A stretch of DNA of 64,000 nucleotides from Oscheius sp. JU75 (Eukaryota > Nematoda > Chromadorea > Rhabditida > Rhabditidae). Position 1 is the stretch's first letter. Each line of letters opens with the position of its first letter. Positions 1 through 12,197 of the stretch are shown one piece after another. The stretch lies in NCBI GenBank assembly GCA_037178855.1, contig JASJZC010000005.1:3906001-3970000 (forward strand), read 5' to 3'. The position numbers and the translations under genes were made by a program. The notes below the pieces were generated by a model. That model ran no database searches. It saw nothing but the letters and a program-made list of their open reading frames with translations, and was not told where the DNA came from.

Positions 1-1
1 T

Positions 2-226
2 ATCTACGAGCTGGAACTCTCCAATGCTGATGTCTTTGTGACATTCCCGGTCCACTATAAATTGCACCTAGAAAAATTCGAACACTACAAGGCCAGTTAC
101 AGATCTTGCCAGCTTGTAAATATCGATGGCTGGATACGTCTCGCCGGGAAGGATCATGGAAGACTGAGAGGGTTGCCATGGATACGAGCCTTTGGTGGCA
201 GTAACAAATTTTGCACCCAAACATAA
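2..226 (+). CDS. 3' end of an unrecognised protein-coding gene (partial)
   Basis: Frame 2 is open from the window edge to a TAA at 224-226, giving about 74 residues with a mixed, protein-like composition (for example ADVFVTFPVHYKLHLEKF). It would be the last exon of a gene that starts left of the window. An A-rich stretch follows at about 255-270, compatible with a 3' UTR. I do not recognise the family. The facing lark-type gene ends at 410, so the two would be convergent. The other plus-strand frames are closed early, which favours this one, but a chance open frame is possible. Confidence 0.4.
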   Translation: MYELELSNADVFVTFPVHYKLHLEKFEHYKASYRSCQLVNIDGWIRLAGKDHGRLRGLPWIRAFGGSNKFCTQT

Positions 227-409
227 TGAATCCAATATGCCAACGTTTATACGTAAAAATTAAAAAAAGCATCAGAGACCATTTAGGAGAGAGATTGTTG
301 CATCCAGCCAGAGGAACTGGCGTTTCCATAGTTGGAGTATGTTGAACCGACTGCAGGCGCATCAATCGAAGGAGAGTCTGAAAGAAGAGTTGTCATCTAA
401 TTTGTAGTG

Positions 410-1763
410 TCACGTACTGGTAACATTTCCAGGCGACTGATAAGGTCCAGAAAGCGTTGTTCCAACTTGTCCTTGTAGCTGCTGCAGGAACTGCGCAGAA
501 GTCATGGCATTTGGATTGCTTTGTTGAGCGTAGGGAGCATTCGGAGTGGTGTTGCTGGCAGCTTGATAAGGAGCCTGAAGGCCGAATGTTAAAAACACGC
601 ATACAAGTGGATTCATACACTCAAGCTGGTATTATACGGGGCTGCTGGAGCATTGCTAGGTGGAGTATAAGCATCGACCGAATAGGAGATGGGTGCTGAC
701 GAAAGCCTGGAATTAATAATTGGAGCTGGAAGAACTTGGATAGGGATCCACCGAGCGGGTGGCGACGTTTAAAGCTGCTAAAGAAAGAGATGACGAAGAG
801 TAATTCGAGGAAGAAATCGGGAAAATCAAAAAGTTTTTGAAGATATCTTTAAAGAACATTGAGCGATTTTGAGATATGTTGGTTAGGAAAGGACAAACAA
901 GACAGAAGGATTTCTGTGCAGAGGAATTTGGAAAGGAAGATGAAAGTTTAAAAGTAAGTACAGCGACCTCCTTGAAAGTAAAATGAAAAAACTGTACTGA
1001 GTTCCGGTCATGCTTGGAGCAGTAGTCGGATAAACAAGATATGCAGTCCCAGGACCACGTTTTGCTTCAATTTCCTTAATCAGGCGATCCTTATAATAAA
1101 TGTAGCGCTGACGAGCCAGACGATACTCTTCGTATAGCTGTTGCAGGTCGCTAAATTGAAGGTAAATGTGGGTAAACAAAGTAGCTAAAAATATGACAAA
1201 ACATACGGCTCAGGCGGCTGAGGAATCTCGTCATCGTGCGACTTTTTTGCATCAGGACCTCCCATGGTACCCGTAGCGGCTCTTTTCAAGTTACCAGTTA
1301 GATCGAAAATCAAGGTTGGCTCTTTTCCTCTGAAATGCTATGAATACAGACCATATTAGCGGAAACTGACTTATTTTTCGGATCATCTGGGCAGTTAGGA
1401 GTTTTATGTTCCGCTGAAGTACACCGAAGGCAACATCCTTGTGGAACGGTGCTTTGAGATCGGAGTCTAGACGTTGATCTGAAATTATCCCGTCAATTAC
1501 GAGATTCAAAAGAAACTTACAGTTTGACCTGAATTGGTTTGCCGTCAATGTTATAGCCATCCATGCGCTGCATGACAATCAACTTATCCTCATCGGGAAT
1601 GGTCTAAAATGAGAATAAGAGAGGAATGAACGAAATAACTTACGATGAAGGCATAGTTTTTGACAACGTCCACATCGGTTATATTCGTGAACTGCCTGAA
1701 GACCTGCTTCAGTCTATTCGAATCGACTGATTCGGCCAAGTTTCCGACAAACAACTTCACCAT
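410..1763 (-). CDS. lark: lark/RBM4-type RNA-binding protein (one RRM plus CCHC zinc knuckle)
   Basis: The start at 1763 gives an RRM whose RNP2 reads KLFVGNLAE and whose RNP1-like end reads DVVKNYAFI. The next exon (about 1600-1520) completes the RRM and runs into LSTSRLRSQ, closely matching the linker after RRM2 in RBM4/Lark. A retroviral-type zinc knuckle, CLRCTSAEHKTPNC (C-x2-C-x4-H-x4-C), follows. Later exons hold a charged helix (DLQQLYEEYRLARQRYIY) and a Pro/Gln/Asn-rich tail ending at a TGA at 410-412. RBM4/Lark proteins bind mRNA to control splicing and translation. Flies and vertebrates have two RRMs; only one is visible here. TTTTCAG sits directly before the AATG, suggesting trans-splicing. 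Introns are about 40 nt. Family call is firm, exact exon ends less so. Confidence 0.8.
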
Positions 1764-2266
1764 TCTGAAAATAGATATTTACCAAAAATCTTTTTTTAGA
1801 AAGCAGTCAAAGATGCGACAGCATGAGGATGAACAGGCCTAGTAAAGAAGTATTGATTTCTCGTGTTCTACGGAGGTTATATTGGGGGCGACGCAGTCCT
1901 TTAAACCAGTAAGACGCTCCTTTTAACTGGAATACTGAGGAAATGAGAATATGAATGCTTGGGAAAGGAATTAAACTAGCTTTGATGTGCAGCTGATTTG
2001 GACGGAAACCTTTGCAGCTGCTGTCAGTACAGGGATAAAATGAGCTTTCGATATTGTGGAAATGATGAAAACTAAAAACTCCCCACGTCACTCACAAAAA
2101 CTTGGTGAAAAGAAGCCCTTTCCGAATCTTTTAAAATCCGCGGCAAAGAAGACGAATTTGGCGGGAAGTTTCCACCTGTTATAGCATAGCATGCGGATCG
2201 GTCCGGGGATCTACATTTTTCTTCTTGCTCGTCGAAATAAAGCTCGTTTGCAGACTTCCGTCGACG

Positions 2267-3175
2267 ATGGACGATTCTGAGGACTTCGACGCTAGAGTTT
2301 TCCATACTCCCCATGAGCCTTCTGGGTATAAGGAAACGAATTTTCCACTAATGTACTTGTTATAGAGGACGATCCGAAGAAAAACGGATTTCCCGGCCTG
2401 CCACACCTTTCGCTCGTCGCCAAACGAGAAAGCTCTTGGAACAAGATGGAGAGCCTTTATCTCTTTTTAATAGTGTTCCTTCGAAGACGTTTCTGTCAAA
2501 CGTGCTGTTCCTAAAGGTTAGCTCATTTTACTGCCTGTATATCTGTTCAGCTTGTTCTTGTGGCCATCATTTCGCATCATATTCTTAGCGAAACCGCCGT
2601 ACATATGGATGAGCTCAAAGAATATCACAATCCTGCTGTTGTGCTCGTTCCTGTGTCGGCTATCTGTATTTTTCTGGCAATGATATCGCTTGGAACTAGC
2701 CGTCCCCTACTTTTCATTCCCTATTTGATCGTCCAGGTTGGCTTATACTCTTTATGTAATTGAAGCTTTGTTCCAGTTTGGTTCTTGGGTTCTCGCAGCA
2801 CTCATTTGCACCGCTGTCTCCTGGCACCATCACCGAGAGTTCTTCACTAGACGCGGTGAGTTTTTATTCCCTGTCAACCAATACATACCGTTTCACCCTT
2901 TCTTATAGCCCTTTTCAGAATTTGGAATCGCAGTTGCATCGCTCATCCTTCCACTTTGGATCTGGTCTTACATCACTTTCGTCGCCTTCCGAGTTTTCTT
3001 CTCTATGATCCACCAGCAAAAACTTCGCCGTCTCGAGAAAAATCGGAACCCTGAACACGGTCTACTAGTTAAGGAAGAAGATGTCATCGTTTTCGAGAAG
3101 CCGTCGACTGTACGCCATGCATCGGAAAGTAACAAAAAACGTGTTCGTTTCACAGATATCCTAGGCAAGCAGTAG
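2267..3175 (+). CDS. small four-pass membrane protein, function unknown
   Basis: Five exons join in frame from ATG 2267 to TAG 3173-3175, with introns of about 34-63 nt. The product is about 240 residues: a polar N-terminus with basic and Ser-rich stretches, four hydrophobic segments (around KLVLVAIISHHI, VVLVPVSAICIFLAMISL, SWVLAALICTAVSW and ASLILPLWIWSYITFVAF), then a charged cytoplasmic-type tail ending FTDILGKQ. This resembles small tetraspanning proteins of the LAPTM/DUF type often seen in nematodes, but I see no diagnostic motif. It is divergent from the lark-type gene (about 500 bp apart) and convergent with the ABCD transporter, whose stop lies 140 bp beyond. Confidence 0.7.
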
Positions 3176-3314
3176 TCAGTTTTATCAATCTATTTAACAT
3201 ACTAGTTTTACTTTGTACATTGCCATTTTACCATAAACCCATACCGCCGCATCGCTGTTCTTTTCTTTTGGAAAGATTTATGGCAAATATATTACAAATA
3301 CTTCGTTGTCGTTA

Positions 3315-6041
3315 TTAGTCTTCCACGCTTTCGTCTGTGTCTAGGGTCATATCGACTTCGTCTCCGAGAATCTGAAATGAGCATCATTGTCATCTTTGTC
3401 TCTATCGTACAGTATGGATCTCCTGAAGGCGATCCTTCCATTGATTGACCTGCTGAAGTCGCAACTCGATTTCTCTTCGTTCATCCGCGAGACTCATTCT
3501 CTCTTCCAAAGAAGAGTCCGACAGATTTGAGAAGCGATAACCACCTTCTCCGTCGTAGTGGAGCAAGTGAGTGTGATACTTCCATAGGGTTGGTCGGTGA
3601 GTGATAGCTGGATGACTTTCGTAGATTTGATAAGGCGTTTCTTACTTAGCAACGTGATGCCGGCTCCCTTGATCGCTTGGTAAATACTTCCCTCGACATC
3701 TATGCTCACCTGCAATAAGTGGGTTATTAACTTTCCTTAACAATAGTGAAAAAAAGTGTGACTCACAGCACTTGTGCATTCGTCCAGTAAAGCATATTTC
3801 GGCCTAAAATTAGTGTCCGATACACCAACTAATGACTCACATGTGGTAGAAGACTCTGGCCAAGCCCATGCGTTGCTTTTCTCCGCCTGATAATACATCC
3901 ATCCAGTCATTTGCAGCTCCCCAGCCTCCTTCTCGTTCCACAATGTGAGAAAGATGAACGATTTCCAATATTTTGGCTAAATCAGCGTCAGTTACTCCCT
4001 TTCTTCGCATTTGGATAGTTGTATGTGGGTAGATGACCTAAATGTGCCGTAGCCAGGGTCCTTAGTAATGGTTCACCTGATCACGGAGGGTTCCAAGAGT
4101 CATGTACGGTCTCTGTGGAATATAGTACATGCCGTCTGAGTACGGTTTCTCAAGTCGACCTCTATACACTGGCCACAATCCACCCAATATCCTGAACAAA
4201 GAGCTTTTGCCGCAGCCGTTCGGTCCAGTAATCAGGACATGCATTCCTGGTTGGATCTGAAAGAGTCTTCTTTGGGTTTTATGTTACCCTACTCACAGCC
4301 AAATTCATCTCTCTCACAATCACATCGCCGTTCGGTGTCACGATTGGTACATCTTCCAAAACAATATGATAATCAGGCGAGTCAACTACTTTTCCAGAAA
4401 TCTTTGATGTGTCAAACCGTTCTCCTCTATTTCCTCCAAAACTGTCTCCTCCGACCAAAGCTCTTTGATAGACGCCCCTTTTGGCATCTTCGAAGACTTG
4501 GAACATTTCATGGACGCGAGAAGTGTAACCGGCCAACTCGGTGATCTCTTTAAACGAGGTCATCAGTCGTTCTACAGCATCTGCCGATGAATACAGAAGA
4601 TTCTTTGCTTGTGTAAAACCGCGAGTTCTCTCGGATACGCCTCCGTCTGGTTGATCGTCAAGACGTACGTTTTCTAACTCTCAACGTTATTAGCTCTCCG
4701 CCCGAACTTACTCTCATCTGAAGTGAACTCTGATGCGATTATAGGAATTGCAATCATTATCATGCCTAAATGTACTCAGTTCCGAGAGTCCGACTCGCAG
4801 TACCTGTTCCGGACCAGACGTATTTCATCAGGAACTGCTCGACCATGACATAGGATATCCTCTTCGAAAAGATCATGGTCATTTGGTCCTTCAGTTCATT
4901 ATATGCATTGTTCAGTTGCTTGGATTCAGCCTGAAATATTTGCAGTTAATTCAAACCGCGCCTCTATATACCTCATGACCACCGAAAAAGGCAATTTCTT
5001 CAGAATTGGTGATGATCCGAGAGTGCAAGTAGCGCAAGAAGCCCTTCTTCTTGGCCTCTTCTGCCACCATGTGACCAAATCTGAAGAGTTATTTTATAGA
5101 ATAGACGAGTCTATTACCTGGGTGAAATGGCTTTGAGAGTCCTGGCTGTGAAGCTAATAGCAAAAATAGCAAGAGCACCCGGCACGAAGACCTTGGATCC
5201 GACTCCGCGATTGACCGAAATCATCAGCAGAGTACCGCTAAAACGGTTCTATATATCATCCAACTGCCAATTTACACTATGAGGGCAATGTCCAATATAG
5301 GTTTTGTCAAATGAGAATAGAGATGAGCGACACTTTGAGAAAACATTGTTATGTCTTCGGTGAGACATTGATCAGCATTCTGTAGACGAGTATCAAGATT
5401 CGACACGGCGTAATATGTTTGGTCCTGAAGACAGTATAGTTAGGATCCGAAGTTAGAGAAAGCTACAGAAAAGTACTGTTTGTAGGCGTGTTGTGTGAGC
5501 CGTGTACGGAAGACGAGACCGAGATAACTCTCGAAGAAACGGATCATACTGTTGATAAAAGTAGCGGGGACAGCAACAGCTAGCCATTTACAGAGTTGAA
5601 AGATGAATGAAGGAACGTCTTTCTCCACAATCGCCTTGACTATGGTTCCTTCCAATCCAGCCACGTAAATGGAGAGGAACGTTCGACAGACGAGAATCAG
5701 AGAATGTAGGCCTGAGAAAAAGCTCATATATAGGAACTCAACAAACCAATGACACCAGCCTCCTTGCTGAACACGCCGGGAATCATAATCTTGAGAAGAC
5801 TCCGTAACTGTCTCAAGAACTCTGGGTCAAAGGACAGTTTCTTCTTTCTCTTTTCGGACTTTTCTGTCGTCTTTTCCGCAGAACACCTATTTCTTTTGTA
5901 ACTCACGGCAACGTATCCCGCTGCAGCTAAAACAGCAAAAATAATCACCTAAAGAAGATTCTGAAGGAATTCGAACAGACTGGCCTTCTTCCTTTTCTGT
6001 GTGTCAAAGGCCACGTCCAGTAGTTTTGACTGGACAGACAT
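3315..6041 (-). CDS. ABCD1: peroxisomal ABC half-transporter, ABCD1/ABCD2 (ALDP) type
   Basis: A many-exon gene encoding a half transporter (TMD then NBD). The N-terminal TMD includes [20 protein letters not shown] and [17 protein letters not shown], collinear with human ABCD1. Then comes the EAA-like/[20 protein letters not shown] region, the Walker [20 protein letters not shown] and [17 protein letters not shown]. The C-terminal exons carry [10 protein letters not shown], and the last exon begins ILGDEVD, as in ABCD1. Family members import very-long-chain acyl-CoAs into peroxisomes for beta-oxidation. C. elegans pmp-4 is the corresponding gene by family. I take ATG 6041 (MSVQSKLLD), spliced with a GT/AG intron to [14 protein letters not shown]; an alternative is an in-frame start near 5948. 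Stop is TAA at 3315-3317. Confidence 0.9.
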
Positions 6042-8006
6042 GACTGCGATAGAGGAGATCTGCTGGTCTCTCTACAAATAAGAATAGATTGTTTCCCAAA
6101 CAGTCTTATCTAAGAGGACAAAATAGACTAGACTTTAGACAGAAATGGAACGGATGGAACAGAGGGGGCAGAAGTGCCCGAGGTGATTGGGACTGGTTGT
6201 CGGATACACCTAGCTGATTATAATGACGGCAAACAGTTGATCACGTGGACAAGGACATTCCTCGCTCGATTTATGAAATAATAGTAAACTTTCCATTATT
6301 AGATTCTAAAAGGCTCGATAATTGATTGAATATATGGCTAAAGGAAAGAGGTGTCCTAATCAGAGGAAGAAAACAAGAAGGGAGTCGGTGGACGAGTGGA
6401 TCATACTACTGGCCGGTGTGTCCCCTTATCAGGTTCTTTTTGGGTCGTCTCACAAAATAGACTGAATGCTAGTCTGCTCAGAGACTGTGTAGTGGACCCA
6501 AAGGAGAATGATGGTACGAGACACGCCGAAACCGGAAATGGTTGAACAGGCTCGAGAACGGCTTTTACACTTTTCCTTCGATGTTTCTTTTGGGCGGTAA
6601 CAGTGGCTGTTTTCGAGACGTAGTTAGCCGCCCTAGACAAGTATCCTGAGAACGTTAACCCCTAGCACAAATTGAAACAGTTAGCATAATTTTTGGAACG
6701 TTTTTCTCTTCAAACCATTTGTGTCAAAGTAACAAATAGTGAGTTTTATGGCCGTCTTTGTCGCATATTGGAGTGGATCATTATGCATAAGACACAGTAG
6801 GTATGTGACAACGGATATGTCAATTGGTTGGTATACTACCGGGACTACCTGTTCGAACAGATCTCCTCTACCAAACAACTCATCTGGTGCCAAGGGGCAA
6901 ACAGTCGTAGCAGTGATTTAGTATTACTTTTCAACAGAATTGGATCTCTTCTGAAGCAATGCAACCCACATCAAGATTTATTAATCACTTTATTAATCAT
7001 ATCTACAAACGTTGACGATCAGCCGGTAAAACACCGATCGCAACCGAAACATCCATGAGTTTCAGTGTCTCTGTAAAACAACGAGGCGGCAAGAGATGTC
7101 AAAGCTCAGAGATTAAATGAGAGAGGCAGGTTTTTTGAGATGACAAGAGGTCTTCTGGACTTCCTAATGCCAAAAGAGACCTTAAGCGCTATGCCAAAGA
7201 CCGCTGTGAACACAGGAAGCTGCTCTTTCGGCAGAAGTTCGGGCCAAGACCCCAACCGAAATCGGGCTACTGCAAGTGGCGGACGCAAAGACTGCCTCGA
7301 GTTTGTCGTGATTTACTTGACAAAATTTAACCAAAAGCAAAAAGCGAATTGACTCACTACAGTACATAGTTTAAGTTTTTTTTTTTAGAAACTCTTAGAG
7401 ATAGAAGCGAGCATTTGTTCTGTCAGAGTAGATAGACTGTTCGCCAATGTTCGTCTAGCAACGTTTATGTCAGAAACGTCTTCAACACGTTATATTACTC
7501 AAACTGGCAGAAAAGAGTGATACACCAAGTATGCTCCAATTATCGCTGCTGGCCCATTTGCGGTTCGTTTTGAATCCGAGTTTGAGAGCGTTCTGCACTC
7601 TCCTGCTTCATTCCATTTCTACTTTTTTGGTCAATTTTATCCCTTTTACTCCATTTCACATTGTTAATCGTAGCTCACACGCAACAGACGTAAAAACAAG
7701 TCACACACCAAGCTGATCTGCTTTCTATTCATTCCAACATCACCCCTTTCAACGGTGCTCGACGAATGTCCGCAACTACTGTTCGCAAAATTTTACACAT
7801 CTGGTGACGTGAATGCTTAGTTTTTTTACTGGAAACGGTGAAAAATGACATGAACAAAAGTTACGGCCCCCGTAAATCACTTGAAAATAGTACGGGTGAA
7901 CCCTTTTAAAGTAAAGAGGTCGCGCAAAAATTTTTCATCGTAGGGATGTTTTTTCTAACGTTTTTATATACTTTCTTTACCATTAAAATGTTGTAAATCT
8001 CAGGTA
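6042..8006. other. intergenic region between ABCD transporter and ULP-2 gene
   Basis: About 2 kb that holds upstream sequence for both divergent neighbours. Short open frames occur (for example 7140-7352 plus and 6401-6640 minus), but none shows splice-consistent continuation or a recognisable motif. A T-run lies at about 7378-7388. The acceptor-like atctcag just before ATG 8007 marks the likely 5' end of the ulp-2 mRNA. Confidence 0.5.
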
Positions 8007-10385
8007 ATGCCTCCAAAGGAACTTTCGGAAGCTGTTATTGGCGTTTCTCAAGCTTACCAAGGAACTGCCAGGCTCGAGTTATTGTCCCCTCTCGCTGAGT
8101 TCAGATGGGAGAATGGTTATACCGAGGTAGCTTTTCGATCTGAAACGTATATATTCATATCATATGTAGCCTTGTATGGTACTTCATCTTGCTTCTGAAG
8201 GTGATATTGTCATCACTGCATCCTCCGTCGATTTCATTTTGGTATGCCTTTTCATCATGGTCACGACAATAGTTTCTTCAGATCAGTCCACACGCTATCT
8301 GTGTCAAACTTCTTCAGCCCACTTCCAGCCGAGTTACTGAACATATGCGCGGTGACTGGCAGAATAATCTGAAGTACGAAGTTCCATGCTGTGTTTACTC
8401 AAAACTTTCAGCGCACGTAATCAGGCAATTATTCTTTACCTGCTCCCTTTTGACGAATCCAAATATCTTCGATTCACAAATGGTAACCAAGTAATGTACG
8501 GCAATATGGAATCTCTTCGCCAACTCTTCGAAATCAAATGGGTATTGATTATGCAGGCAATCTTTTCTGTATGATGATTTTCAGGCTCCGTATCGAGGCA
8601 AGGAAGGATTCAATCAGGACAATTTAGGATACATTCATGCGAGAGTAGATTTCCGTGCTCAACCTTTTGCAGGTTCGAAAAATTAATTGCCATTATGATA
8701 CTTTCTCTTCAGAAGTTATCAGCAGTAGAATGTTCGATTTTGCCTTTTCTGATCTGGTTTTTCCAAATAACAATCACATTTGCCAGCAAATCGAAAGTGA
8801 GTTATCTCTGTTTTCTGTTTGCAAAGTTTTTTTGAGAGCTTAGCATAGTCCCTCAAGCTAAGGACGAGAGTGCTATTGTCGTAGAAGATATTATTGACAT
8901 TCTGCCTATGGATACTCCTGCGAGCAATGGCGTGAATAGGAAGCGCTATTCCCCAAATGAGAATAGAAAACAGGTTTGTGTCTCCCTGTTTCATTGTAAA
9001 TATTGTTGCTTACAGACAAACGGCCAGCTTGCCAACGATGATAACGAGCCTGTTGAAGGGGAAATACTGGTCAAATACCCTAGTGGTAAAAACGGCGTCG
9101 ACGGTATTTATCCTGCTCGCACTATTCTACCCATAGTTTTCAGTGCACCTGCGCGATATGTGTCGCCTTCCCTATAACGAAATGCTGAATGACACGAACA
9201 TCGAGCTGGGAATAAAGCATATTTTGGAAACCAACGAGGAATTGTAACAATTCTTAGTCTTAGTTGTAAACGTGTTGTTTCAGTAGCCAATCATGCCACG
9301 CGTTCAACACTTACTTCTTCGGCAAACTCACACAAGATGGTCATCGTGTAAACTACAGATCTCCCCGTGCCAGACAGCAATGGATTCAAGGCAACTATCA
9401 AAACCTCAAGCGCTGGACTCGAAAGGTTGACGTCTTTGAAAAGGAGCATCTCGTTGTTCCTATTAACACCGAGCTTCATTGGTATTTCTGGTTGCATCGT
9501 CGTTTTAAACATTTTGTTCCAGGTGCGTCATGATAATCAAGAATCCAAAGGCACTCCTATCCGCTAAAGGGGAAGCCAACACTTCAAAGGAGCCTTGTCT
9601 CTATATCATGCTGGATTCCATACCCGATTCGGATGAGATCAGGTTAGGAGCACGTTTCTCGTCTACTGATTTTTTTTAGAGCCCTCGGTCCCGAAATTAT
9701 GCTGGATTATTTGGAACTGGAATTCCAAGACAAAAAAAAGAAAAACACCAATCTCGTTTTCTGTCGTGGCAACATGAAGAAGGTCGTCCACAAGCACAAT
9801 CCAGTGCAGAAAAATTTTGTGGACTGTGGCATATACACACTAGGTTTCCTTGAAAATTACGCCACGAAACCACCCAGCTACAAACAGGTCAGTTCAGTAT
9901 TCTAGTCTGCAGATTATTTGCTTCAGAAGTACGAAATTGATTGGACTGAATACAGTCCCTTCTTCGAAATCACCACTGTCAGGTACTATCGGGAGAAGCT
10001 CATAAAGCTCATCAAAAACCGTGCTGGTGAAGCAGTTTGTGGACGTTGATCTTTTTGGTTGATAGTCTGTTTTCAGAGATGGAGTCGTCTTGAGCAGTTT
10101 GAAAGAACTCTGGGCGGAGTTACGAATCCCTCATTGGAATCCAGAGTTGAAGGTCAGTTCTTATTCTCACTTGTTACGAATGACATGGTTTCAGCCGCAC
10201 GCAAACCACGCGCTCACTCATTCTGCTTGGCGGATTGGCGACAACACGAGAACAAAGTTACCAAACTTAGAACCAAGAAAAAGAGGGCTCATAGTCTTCC
10301 AGCCTCCTCATCCACCCTTATATCCTGTAAGCCGATTGTGATCGTACGTGGTGAAAATGGAGTCATCAAGTGTCCTGGCATCTAA
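8007..10385 (+). CDS. ulp-2: SUMO-specific cysteine protease, ULP-2 / SENP6-SENP7 type (peptidase C48)
   Basis: Starts [19 protein letters not shown] at 8007 after an acceptor-like ctcag. The C-terminal catalytic domain shows the Ulp1-family triad: His in [14 protein letters not shown] (about 9450-9485), Asp in [10 protein letters not shown] (about 9605-9635) and Cys in [16 protein letters not shown] (about 9815-9860), matching the FSDCGVYLLQ type motif of SENP6/7. The family trims poly-SUMO chains from nuclear proteins. The N-terminal half (8007-9100) is beta-rich and unrecognised; in the family this region is a regulatory extension. After the catalytic exons a Lys/Arg-rich tail reaches TAA 10383-10385; an alternative splice at about 10030 would stop near 10093. 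Introns are 40-55 nt. Convergent with the GPCR (112 bp between stops). Confidence 0.85.
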
Positions 10386-10497
10386 TTGTCAGCAAGTTTC
10401 ATCTTTCCTCTATGTTACTCCCAATTGCATGTTACACCGTGCAACTGTCTTCACGGGTAAATTTCGATCTCTTGTTTTATATTGGTTCAAAGTAAAT

Positions 10498-12197
10498 TCA
10501 TAACATCGTTTGTTCTGTTTCTTGGATAAAGCGGATGTTCGGGCCGATGTCTTCGCCCGAGAATTGTCCATCTGCAACGATAACTCGGGAAGAAGCTGGA
10601 GTAATTCCACAGCGAGACTCGTACCGTATTCTGATGAGTATTTTTTTTGTAGTTATCCGTCTCACCTGACATGAGCTGGGTTCTGTTGGGTCACGACCGC
10701 CATAGGATCTGGCTTTTGCTGTAATTGTGTGTTGAGAAGGCCGTAGAAAACCCAATTTGTTGCGGATCCTAAAAAAGAGCTACGTAGTCAAAGATAAAAT
10801 GGATTCTCTAAAGAAATAAAATGACCTAAATACGGGAGCAGGTGAACAAAAAAGATGGCGTAGATCATGACTTCCTCGGCTTCGCTCCTCTTTTCCAACA
10901 TATCCATGGCGATTGCATAGAGTACTGAGAACCTGAAATGGGACTTTTTCGAATGTTTGCGGACTACCAATAGGGTGTCCAACAAAGCCAATACACGACA
11001 GCTATTAGGATCGTGTAAATGGCAATGCGCTTAGCTGGAACAGCAGATTTTGTGGCTGTCTTTTTATGTTGACAGACTCGTCTTGCCAGTTGGAAGTTGA
11101 AGAAGCAAATAAACGTGAGAGGAATAGCGTAGCCACAGATGAAGGTTCTCAAAATGTTTGTTACTGTTCATAGGTTGACTTACGTGATGGTGAAAACATA
11201 AAAGATTGGATGAGGCAGAGAGTCCGTGCATTTAAATATTCGAATTCGTCTGGAATCTGACAGTCAACGAAAAGAACCGAACTCGCGTTATATTGTAGGA
11301 ATCAATGGCTTTCAGCTCGTGAAGGATGACTTCTTTCGGCTGGGCGTAGATTAGAAGGGGAGTCAGGAGAATCAGAGCAACGATCGATAGCACTGAAACC
11401 AGATTTCTGTAGTTCTTCCGGGTCAAAAAATGACTGGAACCTGGCAGAAACGTATTAATCTTACATGTTATTAAGCTGATTACGAATTTTTTCTCCCTGA
11501 ATATTGAAACGTGTGGGTAGCAGACGGCAGCAAATCGATCAAAAGACATTGCGGTGATCTGAACTGATATTTCAACTGTTATTCTCCGTCAAATACCAAA
11601 AATGTCGAGGCGATTCGTCCCACGCTCCCCAGTAAGTGGTGAATCTAAATCGTTTTTTTCTGGGGTCAAACCTTCTTGTCAAAACTTGCATGCCCAGCTG
11701 CCGATTATCCAAAAGCCGATTACACTATCCTGAAACGAACTTGCCTGTTTGAAGAAAGAGACAAACCAAAATAGCTGGTGGTAGACTGAGTGAAATCAGG
11801 AGATCGGTAATGGCCAAGAATTGGACGTACAATATGGCGTTGTTTTTGTAAGCTCGGCATCGTCTCTCTCTGAGAACTGACCGAATAATTGTCAAGACGG
11901 ACGTACTGTAAAGTTTAGATGCCTGATTCGGATTAGACCTACTTGCCACAAACTCCAATCACAAAGCAGCAGACGAAAATCAGGACTACGACCAAAACTT
12001 GAGGCTGCATATCCTGAAAGGATTCCCACTCAAAGTTTCTATTGTGTAATCCAGGGAAACTCATATGCGCAGCCCTATATGCAGTAGAAGCCTACCTGGA
12101 TCGGAGGATACACGTTCCTAATGTGTATCGGAGTTCCGTCAAGAATACAATCGAAGGAACCATCGGAGGTCGGTTCGGAGCAGTTTGCACCATCCAT
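10498..12197 (-). CDS. class A (rhodopsin-type) G-protein-coupled receptor, probable neuropeptide receptor
   Basis: The model starts at 12197 with an N-glycosylation-rich extracellular end (MDGANCSEPTSDGSFDC). TM1 contains GNTSVLTII, TM2 LAITDLLISLSLPPA, extracellular loop 1 FWIIGSWACK with the conserved Trp and Cys, TM3 ends SFDRFAAVCYP (DRY variant DRF), TM5 is near CGYAIPLTFICFFNF, TM6 has YWLCWTPYW, and TM7 reads LPYLGSATNWVFYGLLN, where the usual NPxxY is NWxxY. The order and spacing (24 residues from the TM3 Cys to DRF) fit peptide receptors of the somatostatin/allatostatin group. The ligand cannot be read. The join between the loop-1 and TM3 exons does not fit a simple GT-AG intron (see findings). 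Stop is TGA/TCA at 10498. Confidence 0.85.

Noticed and set aside
6401-7352. Several 60-80 residue frames in the 2-kb gap
   Set aside because: No recognisable motif, no consistent introns, and frames on both strands of similar length, as expected by chance.
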